Positions 9,432 to 18,832 of a stretch of DNA of 64,000 bases are shown piece after piece; within the stretch, counting starts at the first letter, position 1, and every line of letters starts with the position of its first letter. The DNA is from Amycolatopsis bartoniae. Its GTDB lineage: Bacteria; Actinomycetota; Actinomycetes; Mycobacteriales; Pseudonocardiaceae. The position numbers were made by a program, and so were the translations under genes. The stretch covers positions 1,116,001 through 1,180,000 of the forward strand of contig NZ_JACHWH010000001.1 of assembly GCF_014191255.1 (NCBI RefSeq). Reading direction: 5' to 3'. Under the pieces are notes generated by a model. The model was not told the origin of the DNA. It saw only the letters and a list, made by a program, of their open reading frames with translations, and ran no database searches.

Positions 9432-10934
9432 GTGACCGTGCCGAAGTTCGCCCTGTACGAGAACACAGAGACCGCCCTGGGCAAGAGCCGGGCCGAGGTG
9501 GTCGTGATCGGCACTCTCCAGGGTGAGAAGGCACCGGTCCTCGCGCCGGGCGCGGAGGCGGTCGATGCCGCGTTCGACGGCAAGCTCGCCGGGTTGCTGG
9601 CCACCCTGGGCGCGAGCGGCAAGGCCGAGGAGATCGTCAAGCTGCCCTCGCTCGGCAAGCTCGGCGCCGACGTCGTGCTCGCCGTGGGCCTGGGCAAGGC
9701 CGTGGACGGCACCGTCACCCCCGAGCAGGTCCGCCGCGCCGCCGGTGCCGCCGGGCGTGCGCTGGCCGGCACCGCCCGCGCACTGTTCGTCCCGTCCACT
9801 CTGGACCTGCAGGCCGCCGTCGAGGGTCTCGCGCTGGGCGCCTACAAGTTCACCGAGTACAAGTCCGAGCCGGGCGACGCACCGGTGTCCGCTGTGGACT
9901 TCGTGCAGCCCGCCGAGGGCCAGTCGCGCGCCCACAAGGCGACGCTGAAGGCCGCCACCGCGATCGCCGAGTCGGTGATCATCGCCCGCGACCTGATCAA
10001 CACCCCGCCGAACGACCTGTTCCCGGCGTCCTTCGCCGAGCGCGCGAAGAAGCTCGCCGAGGCCAACGACCTCGAATACGAGGTGCTCGACGAGAAGGCG
10101 TTGAAGCGCAAGGGCTTCGGCGGCATCCTCGGCGTCGGCGGCGGGTCCTCGCGGCCGCCGCGGCTCGTGCGCGTGTCCTACAAGGGACCGAAGGCGGGCA
10201 AGAAGGTCGCGCTGGTGGGCAAGGGCATCACGTTCGACTCGGGCGGCATCTCGATCAAGCCCGCGGCGAACATGGACAACATGACCTCGGACATGTCGGG
10301 CGCCGCCGCGGTGCTCGCGTCGGTGGTGCTGGCCGCGAAGCTCAAGTACCCGCTGGAGGTCACCGCGCACATCCCGCTCGCGGAGAACCTGCCGTCGGGC
10401 AGCTCCTACCGGCCGGGTGACGTGCTGAGCATGTACGGCGGCAAGACCGTCGAGGTGCTCAACACCGACGCCGAGGGCCGCCTGGTGCTCGCCGACGCGA
10501 TGGTGCGCGCGGCCGAGGAGGACCCGGACTACCTGATCGAGACCTCGACGCTGACCGGCGCGCAGGTCGTGGCGCTGGGCAACCGGACCGCCGGGATCAT
10601 GGGGTCGGAGGAGTTCCGCGACCGCGTGGCGGGGATCGCGCAGGCGACCGGCGAGGGCGGCTGGCCGATGCCGCTGCCGGAGGAGCTGCGGGCCGACCTC
10701 GACTCGAAGCTGGCCGACCTGGCGAACGTCACCGGGCACCGCTGGGGCGGCATGCTCGCCGCCGGGCTGTTCCTGCGGGAGTTCGTCGCGGACGGCCTGC
10801 CGTGGGCGCACATCGACATCGCGGGCCCGGCGTACAACACCGGCGGCGCCTGGGGCTACACCGGCAAGGGCGGCACGGGTGTCCCGGTGCGCACCATCGC
10901 CGCAGTCCTGGCCGACATCGCCGCGAACGGCTGA
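9432..10934 (+). CDS. pepA: Leucyl aminopeptidase (M17)
   Basis: The 500-residue cytosolic dizinc peptidase removes N-terminal residues from peptides. The C-terminal catalytic domain shows the metal and catalytic residues K264 and D269 in [10 protein letters not shown], and D346 and E348 within [13 protein letters not shown], the M17 signature. [11 protein letters not shown] supplies another metal ligand. The N-terminal domain (about residues 1-170) is less conserved, as usual. Start is GTG with AGGAG about 8 bases upstream. Synteny matches Rv2213 (pepB). A role in DNA binding, as for E. coli PepA, cannot be inferred. Confidence 0.93.
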   Translation: MTVPKFALYENTETALGKSRAEVVVIGTLQGEKAPVLAPGAEAVDAAFDGKLAGLLATLGASGKAEEIVKLPSLGKLGADVVLAVGLGKAVDGTVTPEQVRRAAGAAGRALAGTARALFVPSTLDLQAAVEGLALGAYKFTEYKSEPGDAPVSAVDFVQPAEGQSRAHKATLKAATAIAESVIIARDLINTPPNDLFPASFAERAKKLAEANDLEYEVLDEKALKRKGFGGILGVGGGSSRPPRLVRVSYKGPKAGKKVALVGKGITFDSGGISIKPAANMDNMTSDMSGAAAVLASVVLAAKLKYPLEVTAHIPLAENLPSGSSYRPGDVLSMYGGKTVEVLNTDAEGRLVLADAMVRAAEEDPDYLIETSTLTGAQVVALGNRTAGIMGSEEFRDRVAGIAQATGEGGWPMPLPEELRADLDSKLADLANVTGHRWGGMLAAGLFLREFVADGLPWAHIDIAGPAYNTGGAWGYTGKGGTGVPVRTIAAVLADIAANG

Positions 10935-10935
10935 A

Positions 10936-11105
10936 AGAGGCGGCGGAGCCGCTTGCTGTGGGCCGTCAACTCGCACCGCCGCGGGTTCTGAGGTGGCCTC
11001 TCGCGAGGACAGCGCCGACGTGGTGACCTGGCGGTCATGAGTCGGCGATCCCGGAGTGAGAGGCCGCCTCAGGTTCCGCTACCCGCACCGGCTCGCAGGC
11101 CCTTG
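10936..11105. repeat. Dispersed intergenic repeat (element B, copy 1, long form)
   Basis: A 31-base stretch at 10940-10970 is identical to the reverse complement of 28434-28464. A second shared block, GGTAGCGGA with flanking GAGCC, lies at the far end of both copies. Between the two blocks this copy carries an inner inverted repeat (CTGAGGTGGCCTCTCGC against GAGAGGCCGCCTCAG) that the other copy lacks. It sits just after the pepA stop, in a gap with no convincing gene. Confidence 0.7.
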
Positions 11106-11115
11106 CTGGAATTCC

Positions 11116-11451
11116 TCAGTCCTTCTTCTGTCGCGCCGTGTATTCGCGCATGCGGCGGGGGTAACCGACCTTGGCCACTTCGTACACCGGGATCCCCCGC
11201 TTGCGGCCGAAGGTCTGCGCCGCGTCGAGGCTGCCGATGCGGCGGCGGGTCCACTCGCCGTCGTGTGCGACCAACACCACGGTGGTTTCCGTCACCGTGG
11301 TGCGTGGCTCCACATAGGCCTCGACACCGGTGCGGGCCGCGGCCCACTCGTCCAGGTGCCGCGTGTCCCGCTCGGTGGCTCCGCGCAGCGTGCCCGCTCT
11401 GCGCCTCCGGAAGAGCCCCACCTCGACCACCCCGTTTCCCGCTGTTCCCAC
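11116..11451 (-). CDS. Conserved hypothetical protein
   Basis: The protein is up to 111 residues. Its C-terminal half (DGEWTRRRIGS, FGRKRGIPVYEVAKVGYPRRM) has a clean, globular look and is followed by a lysine-rich end. The N-terminal start is uncertain: GTG at 11451 gives the longest form, while in-frame GTG codons 8 and 11 residues later have somewhat better upstream purines and would begin just before GLFRRRR. There are no membrane segments or known catalytic motifs. It is divergent from lpdA, with about 150 bases between them. Function is unknown. Confidence 0.6.
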   Translation of the reverse strand: MGTAGNGVVEVGLFRRRRAGTLRGATERDTRHLDEWAAARTGVEAYVEPRTTVTETTVVLVAHDGEWTRRRIGSLDAAQTFGRKRGIPVYEVAKVGYPRRMREYTARQKKD

Positions 11452-11599
11452 CGGCCATTATCCCGGCGTCGGCGAGTGCGCCCAGCAACACACCCGGCTA
11501 CCTCGCAAGTCGCGAGTACGTAGTGACAAGATGATGAGGGTTCGGACGTAACACGACGTTGAACCGGATGGCAGACGAACCTCCTCGAGGAGAAGTGAA

Positions 11600-12973
11600 G
11601 TGACCGACGCTGGCCCCGACCTGGTGATCCTCGGTGGCGGTTCAGGCGGCTACGCGGCGGCGTTCCGCGCCGCCGAGCTGGGCCTGTCCGTGACCCTGAT
11701 CGAGAAGGACAAGCTGGGCGGGACGTGCCTGCACCGCGGCTGCATCCCCACCAAGGCACTGCTGCACGCGGCGGAGGTCGCCGACTCGGCCCGCGAGGGC
11801 GAGCAGTTCGGGGTCAAGACGATCCTCGAAGGCATCGACATCGCCGGGGTCAACAAGTACAAGGACCAGATCGTCTCGCGGCTCTACAAGGGCCTGCAGG
11901 GGCTGGCCAAGGCCCACAAGGTGAACCTCGTCGAGGGCACCGGCACGTTCGTCGGCGGCACCACCGTCGAGGTCGACGGGCAGCGCCACACCGGCAAGAA
12001 CCTGATCCTCGCCACCGGCTCGTACTCGAAGACGCTGCCCGGCCTGGAGCTGGGGGGCCGGTTCATCGCCAGCGAGGACGCGCTGTCGCTGGACTACATC
12101 CCGGAGAAGGTCGTCGTGCTCGGCGGCGGCGTGATCGGGGTGGAGTTCGCCAGCGTGTGGGCCTCCTTCGGGGTGGACGTCACGATCGTCGAGGCGCTGC
12201 CGCGGCTGGTCCCGAACGAGGACGAGTTCGCGTCCAAGCAGCTCGAACGCGCGTTCCGCCGCCGCAAGATCAACTTCAAGACGGGCGTGCGGTTCACCGG
12301 CGCGAAGCAGGACGACAACGGCGTGAGCGTCTCGCTGGAGTCCGGCGAGACCATCGAGGCCGATCTGCTGCTCGTCGCCGTCGGCCGCGGCCCCAACACC
12401 GCGGGCCACGGCTACGAGGAGGCCGGCGTCCGGATCGAGCGCGGGTTCGTGCTCACCGACGACCGGCTGCGCACCAACCTGCCCAACGTCTACGCGGTCG
12501 GCGACATCGTGCCGGGCCTGCAGCTCGCGCACCGCGGCTTCGCCCAGGGCATCTTCGCCGCCGAGGAGATCGCCGGCCTGCAGCCGCGCGCGATCGACGA
12601 GGCGGGCATCCCGCGCGTCACCTACTCCCACCCCGAGGTCGCCTCGGTGGGCCTCACCGAGGCAGCGGCCAAGGAGAAGTACGGCTCCGGGGTCACCACC
12701 TTCACCTACGACCTGGCGGGCAACGGCAAGAGCCAGATCCTCAAGACGTCGGGCGCCGTCAAGCTGGTCAAGGCGCCCGAAGGCCCCGTCGTCGGGCTGC
12801 ACATGGTGGGCGACCGGGTGGGCGAGCTGATCGGCGAGGCCCAGCTGATCTACAACTGGGAGGCGTTCCCGGAGGACGTCGCGCCGCTGATCCACGCGCA
12901 CCCGACCCAGACCGAGGCCCTCGGCGAAGCACACCTGGCCCTCGCGGGCAAGCCGCTGCACGTGCACAGCTGA
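11600..12973 (+). CDS. lpdA: Dihydrolipoamide dehydrogenase (E3)
   Basis: The 457-residue FAD disulfide oxidoreductase regenerates oxidised lipoamide for 2-oxoacid dehydrogenase complexes. The N-terminal FAD-binding GGGSGGYAAAF loop is followed by the redox-active pair C43 and C48 in GGTCLHRGCIPTK. A second Rossmann loop for NAD is GGGVIGVEFAS, and the dimer-interface catalytic pair is H434/E439 in HAHPTQTE. Start is GTG after AGGAGAAG. It lies 57 bases upstream of the E2 gene, so the two are probably co-transcribed. In M. tuberculosis lpdC is elsewhere, so this pairing is a local arrangement. Confidence 0.94.
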   Translation: MTDAGPDLVILGGGSGGYAAAFRAAELGLSVTLIEKDKLGGTCLHRGCIPTKALLHAAEVADSAREGEQFGVKTILEGIDIAGVNKYKDQIVSRLYKGLQGLAKAHKVNLVEGTGTFVGGTTVEVDGQRHTGKNLILATGSYSKTLPGLELGGRFIASEDALSLDYIPEKVVVLGGGVIGVEFASVWASFGVDVTIVEALPRLVPNEDEFASKQLERAFRRRKINFKTGVRFTGAKQDDNGVSVSLESGETIEADLLLVAVGRGPNTAGHGYEEAGVRIERGFVLTDDRLRTNLPNVYAVGDIVPGLQLAHRGFAQGIFAAEEIAGLQPRAIDEAGIPRVTYSHPEVASVGLTEAAAKEKYGSGVTTFTYDLAGNGKSQILKTSGAVKLVKAPEGPVVGLHMVGDRVGELIGEAQLIYNWEAFPEDVAPLIHAHPTQTEALGEAHLALAGKPLHVHS

Positions 12974-13030
12974 CGTACCTGGGCAGAAGACAGACCACAG
13001 CAACAAGGATTCAAAGGGAGTCAGCGAACG

Positions 13031-14818
13031 ATGGCCTACTCCGTCACATTGCCGGAGCTCGGGGAGAGCGTCACGGAGGGCACCGTCACCCGGTGGCTGA
13101 AGCAGGAGGGTGACACCGTCGCGGTCGACGAGCCGCTACTGGAGATCTCGACCGACAAGGTCGACACCGAGGTACCGTCGCCGGTCGCCGGCACGCTGCA
13201 GCGGATCGTCGCCAAGGAGGACGAGACCGTCGAGGTCGGCGGCGAGCTCGCCGTGATCGACGACGGCACCGGCGGCGGCAGCAGCGACTCCGGCGGCGAC
13301 GTGGAGAGCGCCCCGGCGCAGGAGCAGGCCCAGCCGGAGCCCGAGCCGCAGCAGCAGGCCGCCCCGGCCGCGCAGGAGTCCGCGCCGCAGGCGCAGCCCG
13401 CGCCGGGCGGCTCCGCGCAGGGCACCCCGGTGACCCTGCCGGAGCTGGGCGAGAGCGTCACCGAGGGCACCGTCACCCGCTGGCTCAAGCAGGTCGGCGA
13501 CTCGGTCGAGGTCGACGAGCCGCTGCTGGAGATCTCGACGGACAAGGTCGACACCGAGGTGCCGTCGCCGGTCGCGGGCACGCTGCTGGAGATCAGCGTG
13601 AACGAGGACGAGACCGTGGAGGTCGGCGGTCAGCTCGCCGTCATCGGCGACGCCTCGGCCGCGCCGGCCCAGCAGGAGCAGCCGAAGCAGCCCGAGCCGC
13701 AGCAGGCTCCGGAGCCGAAGCCCGAGCCGCAGCAGGCCGCCCCGGCGCCCAAGGCCGAGCCGAAGCCCGAGCCCAAGCCGGAACCGAAGCCGCAGCCCGC
13801 CGCCCCGGCCCCGCAGGCTCCCGCGCCGCAGGCGTCGAAGCACGCCGCCGAGTCGGAGGACAACGGCAGCACGCCGTACGTCACGCCGCTGGTCCGCAAG
13901 CTCGCCACCGAGCACGGCATCGACCTGTCGTCGCTGACCGGCAGCGGGGTCGGCGGCCGGATCCGCAAGCAGGACGTGCTCGCGGCGGCCGAGGCCAAGC
14001 AGAAGCAGCAGCAGGCCGCCCCGGCCCCGGCGGCCGCCCAGGCTCCCGCGGCCCAGCGCCCCAGCGCCCCGGCGGCGTCGGCGGAGGAGTCGGCGCTGCG
14101 CGGCACCGTGCAGAAGGCCAGCCGGATCCGCCAGGTCATCGCGCAGCGCACCCGTGAGTCGCTGCAGACCTCGGCCCAGCTGACCCAGGTGTTCGAGGTG
14201 GACGTCACCAAGATCGCCCGGCTGCGCCAGCAGGCGAAGGCGGCGTTCCAGGAGCGCGAGGGCGTCAAGCTCACGTTCCTGCCGTTCTTCGCCAAGGCGA
14301 CGGTGGAGGCGCTCAAGCAGCACCCGAACATCAACGCCTACCTCGACGAGGAGAGCAAGGAGATCACCTACTTCGGCGAGGAACACCTCGCCGTCGCGGT
14401 GGACACCGAGCGCGGCCTGCTCTCCCCGGTGATCCACAACGCGGGCGGGCTGAACCTGGCCGGCCTCGCGCAGGCGATCGCGGACGTCGCGGGCCGCACC
14501 CGGGCGAACAAGATCAAGCCGGACGAGCTGTCGGGCGGCACGTTCACCATCACGAACCTGGGCAGCAACGGCGCCCTGTTCGACACGCCGATCATCAACC
14601 AGCCGCAGTCCGGGATCCTGGGCGTCGGCGCGGTCGTGAAGCGGCCGGTCGTGGTGACCGACGCCGACGGGCAGGACACCATCGCGATCCGGTCGATGGC
14701 GTACCTGGCGCTGACGTACGACCACCGCCTCATCGACGGTGCCGACGCGGGCCGGTTCCTGACCACGATCAAGAACCGCCTCGAAGAAGGCCACTTCGAG
14801 GACGAGCTGGGTCTGTAA
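13031..14818 (+). CDS. sucB: 2-oxoacid dehydrogenase E2 (dihydrolipoamide acyl/succinyltransferase), two lipoyl domains
   Basis: The 595-residue E2 core forms the scaffold of the pyruvate or 2-oxoglutarate dehydrogenase complex and transfers the acyl group from lipoamide to CoA. Two lipoyl domains (about residues 2-77 and 135-205) carry the modified lysines K43 and K172 in STDKVDTE. Proline, alanine, glutamate and glutamine-rich linkers separate them. A peripheral subunit-binding domain follows ([22 protein letters not shown]), then the catalytic domain with H565 and D569 in YDHRLIDG. The two lipoyl domains are about 80% identical by eye, a likely internal duplication. It is equivalent to Rv2215 (DlaT); the acyl specificity (SucB or DlaT) cannot be fixed from sequence. 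Confidence 0.92.
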   Translation: MAYSVTLPELGESVTEGTVTRWLKQEGDTVAVDEPLLEISTDKVDTEVPSPVAGTLQRIVAKEDETVEVGGELAVIDDGTGGGSSDSGGDVESAPAQEQAQPEPEPQQQAAPAAQESAPQAQPAPGGSAQGTPVTLPELGESVTEGTVTRWLKQVGDSVEVDEPLLEISTDKVDTEVPSPVAGTLLEISVNEDETVEVGGQLAVIGDASAAPAQQEQPKQPEPQQAPEPKPEPQQAAPAPKAEPKPEPKPEPKPQPAAPAPQAPAPQASKHAAESEDNGSTPYVTPLVRKLATEHGIDLSSLTGSGVGGRIRKQDVLAAAEAKQKQQQAAPAPAAAQAPAAQRPSAPAASAEESALRGTVQKASRIRQVIAQRTRESLQTSAQLTQVFEVDVTKIARLRQQAKAAFQEREGVKLTFLPFFAKATVEALKQHPNINAYLDEESKEITYFGEEHLAVAVDTERGLLSPVIHNAGGLNLAGLAQAIADVAGRTRANKIKPDELSGGTFTITNLGSNGALFDTPIINQPQSGILGVGAVVKRPVVVTDADGQDTIAIRSMAYLALTYDHRLIDGADAGRFLTTIKNRLEEGHFEDELGL

Positions 14819-14826
14819 GGATCAGT

Positions 14827-14860
14827 CGAAGGGGCGTCCGGGCAACCGGGCGCCCCTTCG
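14827..14860 (+). terminator. Intrinsic terminator after sucB
   Basis: The stem CGAAGGGGCG(T)CCGG pairs with CCGG(G)CGCCCCTTCG around GCAA, 9 bases after the sucB stop. There is no long T-run, as is common in actinobacteria. Confidence 0.7.
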
Positions 14861-14883
14861 TCGTCTCCGCCTAAGCTGAGCGC

Positions 14884-15753
14884 ATGCGCGTCCTCGTCGC
14901 GGGCTCCCGCGGGCTCATCGGAACCGGCCTGGTCTCGGCGCTGCTGGAGGCGGGGCACGAGGTTCGGCGCCTGGTCCGCGGCAGCGGTGAGCACACCTGG
15001 GACCCGCCGTCCGGCCGCATCGACGGCGCGGCGTTCGAGGGCGTCGACGCGGTGGTGAACCTGTGCGGCTCCACGATGGTCACGCGGTGGAGCGCGGCGC
15101 GGAAGCAGATGATCGCGGACAGCCGGATCGAGCCCACCGAGGTGCTCGCCGAAGCCGTCGCCGAGCACCGGATTCCGGTGCTGGTCAACGCTTCCGGCGT
15201 GAACTACTACGGCGACACGGGAAACACCACCGTGGACGAATCAGCGCCGCGGGGCGAAGGTTTCCTGGCCCACCTGTGCGAGGCGTGGGAAGCCGCCACG
15301 GCTCCCGCCGCGCGCGCCGGAACACGCGTGGCGTACCTGCGGACGGGGCTCGTGCTGAGTCGCCGTGGCGGGCTGCTGGGGCCGTTGAAACCGCTGTTCC
15401 GGCTCGGGCTGGGCGGCAGGCTCGGCAGCGGGGCGCAGTACCAGTCGTGGATCAGCGAGCAGGACGAGATCGGCGCGATCCGGTTCGTCCTGGAGCACGA
15501 GGGCGTGGCCGGGCCGGTGAACCTGACCGGGCCGGAGCCGGTGACCAACGCCGAGTTCACCCGTGCCCTCGGGCGGGCGCTGCACCGCCCCGCGCCGTGG
15601 TGGGCGCCCGGACCGGCGCTGAAACTGGCGCTCGGCGAGGCCGCGGACGACATGGTGCTGGCGTCCGTGCGTGCCGTGCCTTCCGTGCTGCAGCGGGCCG
15701 GTTACCGGTTCGTGCACTCCACTGTGGACTCCGCGATGGCGGCCGCGACGTGA
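14884..15753 (+). CDS. TIGR01777-family NAD-dependent epimerase (SDR39U1-like)
   Basis: The 289-residue extended-SDR protein has an N-terminal dinucleotide loop VAGSRGLIGTGL and the conserved VVNLCGSTMVTRWSAARKQ, which contains the family W-R-K pattern. It then has NASGVNYYGDTG with the active-site tyrosine, and FRLGLGGRLGSGAQYQSWI near the middle. It corresponds to Rv2216 and, as there, sits between the E2 gene and lipB. The biochemical substrate of this family is unsettled. The stop overlaps the GTG of the next gene by 4 bases, which implies translational coupling. Confidence 0.88.
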   Translation: MRVLVAGSRGLIGTGLVSALLEAGHEVRRLVRGSGEHTWDPPSGRIDGAAFEGVDAVVNLCGSTMVTRWSAARKQMIADSRIEPTEVLAEAVAEHRIPVLVNASGVNYYGDTGNTTVDESAPRGEGFLAHLCEAWEAATAPAARAGTRVAYLRTGLVLSRRGGLLGPLKPLFRLGLGGRLGSGAQYQSWISEQDEIGAIRFVLEHEGVAGPVNLTGPEPVTNAEFTRALGRALHRPAPWWAPGPALKLALGEAADDMVLASVRAVPSVLQRAGYRFVHSTVDSAMAAAT

Positions 15754-16379
15754 TCCGCTGGCTCGCGACCGGGCTGGGCCTGCTGGCCCTGTTCGTCGCA
15801 TTGGGACTCGCGGTGGCGAAGCAGCCACTGGCGGTGGACCTCGCCGTCACAGGTGTGTTCCAGGGGTTGTGGCGCGGCACGGTCGGCAGCGTGACGACGG
15901 TGGTGAGCAACCTGGTCGGTCTCGTGCTGCCCGCCGCGGTGGCGCTTGGGATCCTCGTCGGCGCGATCCTGGCGTGGTACCGGAACCTGCGCGCGGAGGC
16001 GTGGATCGCGGTCCGGGTGCTGCTCGTGTTCGGCCTGGCGCGGCTGACCAGCTGGGTGGCCAAGCCGATCTTCCTGCGCCAGCGGCCACGCGCGTACTCG
16101 GAGTTCAGCTACCCCAGCGGGCACGTGGTGGCGATCGCGAGCGCGGGCCTGGCGGTGGTGCTGCTGTGCCGGTGGCTCGCCCCCGCGCTGACCCGCCGCG
16201 CGGCCCTCGTTTCGGCCCTGCTCACGGTGGTGGTCGCGCTGACGCGGCTGATCCTGGGCGTGCACTGGCTCAGCGACACCGTCGGCGCGGTGCTCGGCGT
16301 GCTGGGCATCGGGCTGCTCGGCGCGGTTGTGCTGAGGCTCCTACCGGGACCGGTATCGACGCCCTCCGCGGCGGCGTAA
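15750..16379 (+). CDS. PAP2-family membrane phosphatase
   Basis: The 209-residue protein has about six membrane helices and the three phosphatase motifs: KPIFLRQRP (C1), SYPSGHV (C2) and RLILGVHWLSDT (C3, catalytic histidine). Such enzymes remove phosphate from lipid phosphates such as undecaprenyl pyrophosphate or phosphatidate at the outer face of the membrane. The GTG at 15750 overlaps the epimerase stop (GTGA) and is therefore preferred over a long upstream reading frame that runs through the epimerase gene in another phase. It lies 9 bases before lipB, so it shares that operon. Confidence 0.85.
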   Translation: MIRWLATGLGLLALFVALGLAVAKQPLAVDLAVTGVFQGLWRGTVGSVTTVVSNLVGLVLPAAVALGILVGAILAWYRNLRAEAWIAVRVLLVFGLARLTSWVAKPIFLRQRPRAYSEFSYPSGHVVAIASAGLAVVLLCRWLAPALTRRAALVSALLTVVVALTRLILGVHWLSDTVGAVLGVLGIGLLGAVVLRLLPGPVSTPSAAA

Positions 16380-16388
16380 CCTGCGGGA

Positions 16389-17126
16389 GTGAGTGTTTCC
16401 TGCCGTGCTGCCACCGAGCCGGTCGACGTCCGTCCGATCGGCACCATCGACTACCTCGAAGCCTGGGAGCTGCAGCGGACGTACGCCAACGCCCGCGCGG
16501 ACGGCACGGGGCCGGACACGATGCTGCTGCTGGAGCACCCGTCGGTGTACACGGCGGGCAAGCGCACGCAGCCGGAGGACCGGCCGGTGGACGGCACCCC
16601 GGTGGTGGACGTCGACCGCGGTGGGCGGATCACCTGGCACGGGCCCGGTCAGCTGGTCGGCTACCCCATCGTCAAGCTCGGCGACCCGATCGACGTCGTG
16701 AACTACGTGCGGCGGCTGGAGGAGGCGCTGATCCGGGTGTGCGACCAGTTCGGCGTGCACACCGGCCGCGTCGAGGGCCGCAGCGGGGTGTGGGTGCCCG
16801 CCGACGACCGCGGGCAGGAGCGCAAGATCGCCGCGATCGGCATCCGCGTGCAGCGCGGCGTCACCATGCACGGTTTCGAGCTGAACTGCAACGCCGACCT
16901 GAGCGCGTTCGACAAGATCATCCCGTGTGGCATCCGGGACGTCGGCACCACGTCGCTGTCCTGGGAGCTGGAGCGCGAGGTCACCGTCGAAGAGGCGCTG
17001 CCGCTGGCGCGGGACGCGGTGCTGGCCGCGCTGGACGGCGAGCTGGCGGTGAGCGACAACCGGTGGCTGCCGCGTCCTGAAACGCCTTCCGCGCCGGGTG
17101 TGACGTTCGCCCTGCAACAGTCCTGA
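16389..17126 (+). CDS. lipB: Octanoyl-[acyl-carrier protein]:protein N-octanoyltransferase
   Basis: The 245-residue enzyme transfers octanoate from ACP to the lipoyl-domain lysine, the first step of protein lipoylation. The BPL/LplA/LipB fold is seen in [27 protein letters not shown], the catalytic lysine K146 in RKIAAIGI and the acyl-thioester cysteine C180 in IIPCGI. Start is GTG. It is in the same run as the E2 substrate gene sucB, and lipA, which adds the sulfurs, is 3.2 kb downstream. In M. tuberculosis lipB and lipA are adjacent (Rv2217-Rv2218); here five genes separate them. Confidence 0.94.
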   Translation: MSVSCRAATEPVDVRPIGTIDYLEAWELQRTYANARADGTGPDTMLLLEHPSVYTAGKRTQPEDRPVDGTPVVDVDRGGRITWHGPGQLVGYPIVKLGDPIDVVNYVRRLEEALIRVCDQFGVHTGRVEGRSGVWVPADDRGQERKIAAIGIRVQRGVTMHGFELNCNADLSAFDKIIPCGIRDVGTTSLSWELEREVTVEEALPLARDAVLAALDGELAVSDNRWLPRPETPSAPGVTFALQQS

Positions 17127-17128
17127 GT

Positions 17129-17158
17129 GGACCGGCCCGCTGCCGAGCGGGCCGGTCC
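17129..17158. terminator. Hairpin between lipB and the LLM oxidoreductase
   Basis: A perfect stem GGACCGGCCCGCT with AGCGGGCCGGTCC surrounds a 4-base loop between two convergent stops. It could serve both. Confidence 0.75.
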
Positions 17159-17164
17159 TCGCGT

Positions 17165-18100
17165 TCAGGACAGCTGGGGCGCGACCGCGGAGGCGATCAG
17201 CTCCAGGTGGTCGAGGTCCGACAGGTCGAGCACCTGCAGGTACAGGCGGGTGATCCCGCTCTCCTCGCGGTAGCGGCCGAGCTTGTCGACCACCTCGGCG
17301 GGCGTGCCCGCGACACCGTTCTGCTTCAGCTCGTCCACCTCGCGGCCGATCGCCGCGGCCCGGCGGGCCACCTCGGCGTCGTCGGCGCCGATGCACACGA
17401 CCTGCGCGGCCGAGCGCGTGATCTCCTTGGGGTCGCGGCCGATCTCGCGCGCGGCGGCCTCGACCCGCTCGAACTGGGCGGCGGCGGTGGCCGCGTCGAC
17501 GAACGGCAGGTTGAACTCGTCGGCGTACCGGGCGGCGAGCGCGGGGGTGCGCTTCTTGCCCGCCCCGCCGATGATCACCGGCGGGCGCGGCGACTGCGCG
17601 GGTTTCGGCAGCGCGGGCGCGTTCTCGAGCCGGTAGTGCTCGCCGGAGAAGCTGTACGTCTCGCCCTCGCGCGTCTCCCACAGACCGGTGATGATCTCCA
17701 GCTGCTCGGCGTACCGATCGAAGCGCTCCTTCACCGGCGGCAACTCGATGCCGTAGGCGGTGTGCTCGGCGTCGAACCAGCCGGCGCCGAACCCGAAGTC
17801 GACGCGACCGCCGGACATCTGGTCCACCTGCGCGACGGAGATCGCGAGCACCGACGGGTGCCGGAAGGTGGCCGCGGTGACGAGCGTGCCGAGGCGGATG
17901 CGCTTGGTCTCCCTGGCGAGCGCGCCCAGGGTGACCCACGCGTCGGTGGGGCCGGGCAGCCCGGAGGCGCCGCCCATCGCCAGGAAGTGGTCGGAGCGGA
18001 AGAACGCGCCGAAACCGTTGTCCTCGGTGGCTTTCGCGACTCGGAGGAGGTCGTCGTAGCTCGCCCCCTGCTGGGGCTCCGTGAAGATTCTCAAGTCCAC
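17165..18100 (-). CDS. LLM-class F420-dependent oxidoreductase
   Basis: The 311-residue luciferase-like TIM-barrel protein has an actinobacterial F420 type of layout. Marks are FFRSDHFLAMGG near residue 35, RLGTLVTAATFRHP, the cofactor-contacting GRVDFGFGAGWFDAEHTAYG, and PPVIIGGAGKKRTPALAARYADEFN. The protein most probably uses F420H2 or FMNH2 to reduce or oxidise an unknown substrate. It starts with GTG and lies 10 bases downstream of a tetR gene on the same strand, so the regulator may control it too. No substrate can be deduced. Confidence 0.86.
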   Translation of the reverse strand: MDLRIFTEPQQGASYDDLLRVAKATEDNGFGAFFRSDHFLAMGGASGLPGPTDAWVTLGALARETKRIRLGTLVTAATFRHPSVLAISVAQVDQMSGGRVDFGFGAGWFDAEHTAYGIELPPVKERFDRYAEQLEIITGLWETREGETYSFSGEHYRLENAPALPKPAQSPRPPVIIGGAGKKRTPALAARYADEFNLPFVDAATAAAQFERVEAAAREIGRDPKEITRSAAQVVCIGADDAEVARRAAAIGREVDELKQNGVAGTPAEVVDKLGRYREESGITRLYLQVLDLSDLDHLELIASAVAPQLS

Positions 18101-18110
18101 GGAGTCAACC

Positions 18111-18719
18111 CTAATCCGTCCGGCGCACCCGCGTGAGGAGGTGGACGATCACCGACTCGACCTGGTGGCCGACCTTCTTCGGGTCCGGGGAGCTCGCGAT
18201 TTCCGTTGCGGCGGAAGACAAGGCACCGAACAGCAGGCGCGCGGTGATCTCCACCGGCACGTCGTCCACTTCGCCCGCCTCGATGAGGTCCTCCAGGCTG
18301 GAGCGGATGAGCCCGAAGCTCGCCCTGTCCTCGGCTTCGCGCCAGCGCTCCCAGCCCATCACGACCGGCGCCTCGTGGATCGCGATGCGCTGGTACGCCG
18401 GGTCCAGACAACTGGAGATGAACTCGCGCAGGCCGCGCAACGCGCGCTCCCACGGCGGCTCCGGGCCGCGCATGATTTCTTCCAGCCGCCCGAAGACCTT
18501 GCTTTCCACCTGCGCGAAAGCCGCCTCGAAAAGCGCCTGCTTCCCGCTGAAGTGGTGGTACAGCGCCCCTTTGGTCACCCTGGCGCGCTTGGCGACCTCG
18601 TCCAGCGAGGTGCCGGCGTAGCCCCGCTTGGTGAACAGTTCGACGGCGCTGTCCACCAGTGCGGATCGGGTGGACTCCGAATAGTCGAGTCGCCTGGACC
18701 GCATTGTCGCCACCGCCAC
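18111..18719 (-). CDS. TetR-family transcriptional regulator
   Basis: The 202-residue repressor has an N-terminal helix-turn-helix (about residues 17-62) with STRSALVDSAVELF, GTSLDEVAKRARVTKGALYHHF and the usual FSGKQALFE helix. The ligand-binding half is of the TetR_C type with WERWREAED. It is transcribed leftward, with the LLM oxidoreductase following. Two perfect or near-perfect 15-17-base palindromes in the divergent intergenic region (18742-18758 and 18771-18787) are likely its operators. Autoregulation and control of the divergent genes follow by inference. An ATG five codons inside is an alternative start. Confidence 0.9.
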   Translation of the reverse strand: MAVATMRSRRLDYSESTRSALVDSAVELFTKRGYAGTSLDEVAKRARVTKGALYHHFSGKQALFEAAFAQVESKVFGRLEEIMRGPEPPWERALRGLREFISSCLDPAYQRIAIHEAPVVMGWERWREAEDRASFGLIRSSLEDLIEAGEVDDVPVEITARLLFGALSSAATEIASSPDPKKVGHQVESVIVHLLTRVRRTD

Positions 18720-18741
18720 AGCTTACGCCAGCATGAACTTC

Positions 18742-18758
18742 ACATACCCGTGGTATGT
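18742..18758. promoter_or_regulatory. TetR operator O1
   Basis: ACATACCCGTGGTATGT is a palindrome with a one-base centre. It shares the half-site CATACC with the second site 13 bases away. Confidence 0.75.
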
Positions 18759-18770
18759 TAACGGTGTTCG

Positions 18771-18787
18771 CCATACCGACGGTATGG
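18771..18787. promoter_or_regulatory. TetR operator O2
   Basis: CCATACCGACGGTATGG is a perfect palindrome around a 3-base centre. It lies between the divergent tetR and the gene at 18833. Centre-to-centre distance from O1 is 29 bases. A third half-site (GTATGG) is at 18801. Confidence 0.75.
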
Positions 18788-18832
18788 CGCAAACTCAGAG
18801 TATGGCCAGGGTCACAGAAGGGGACTTGACCC

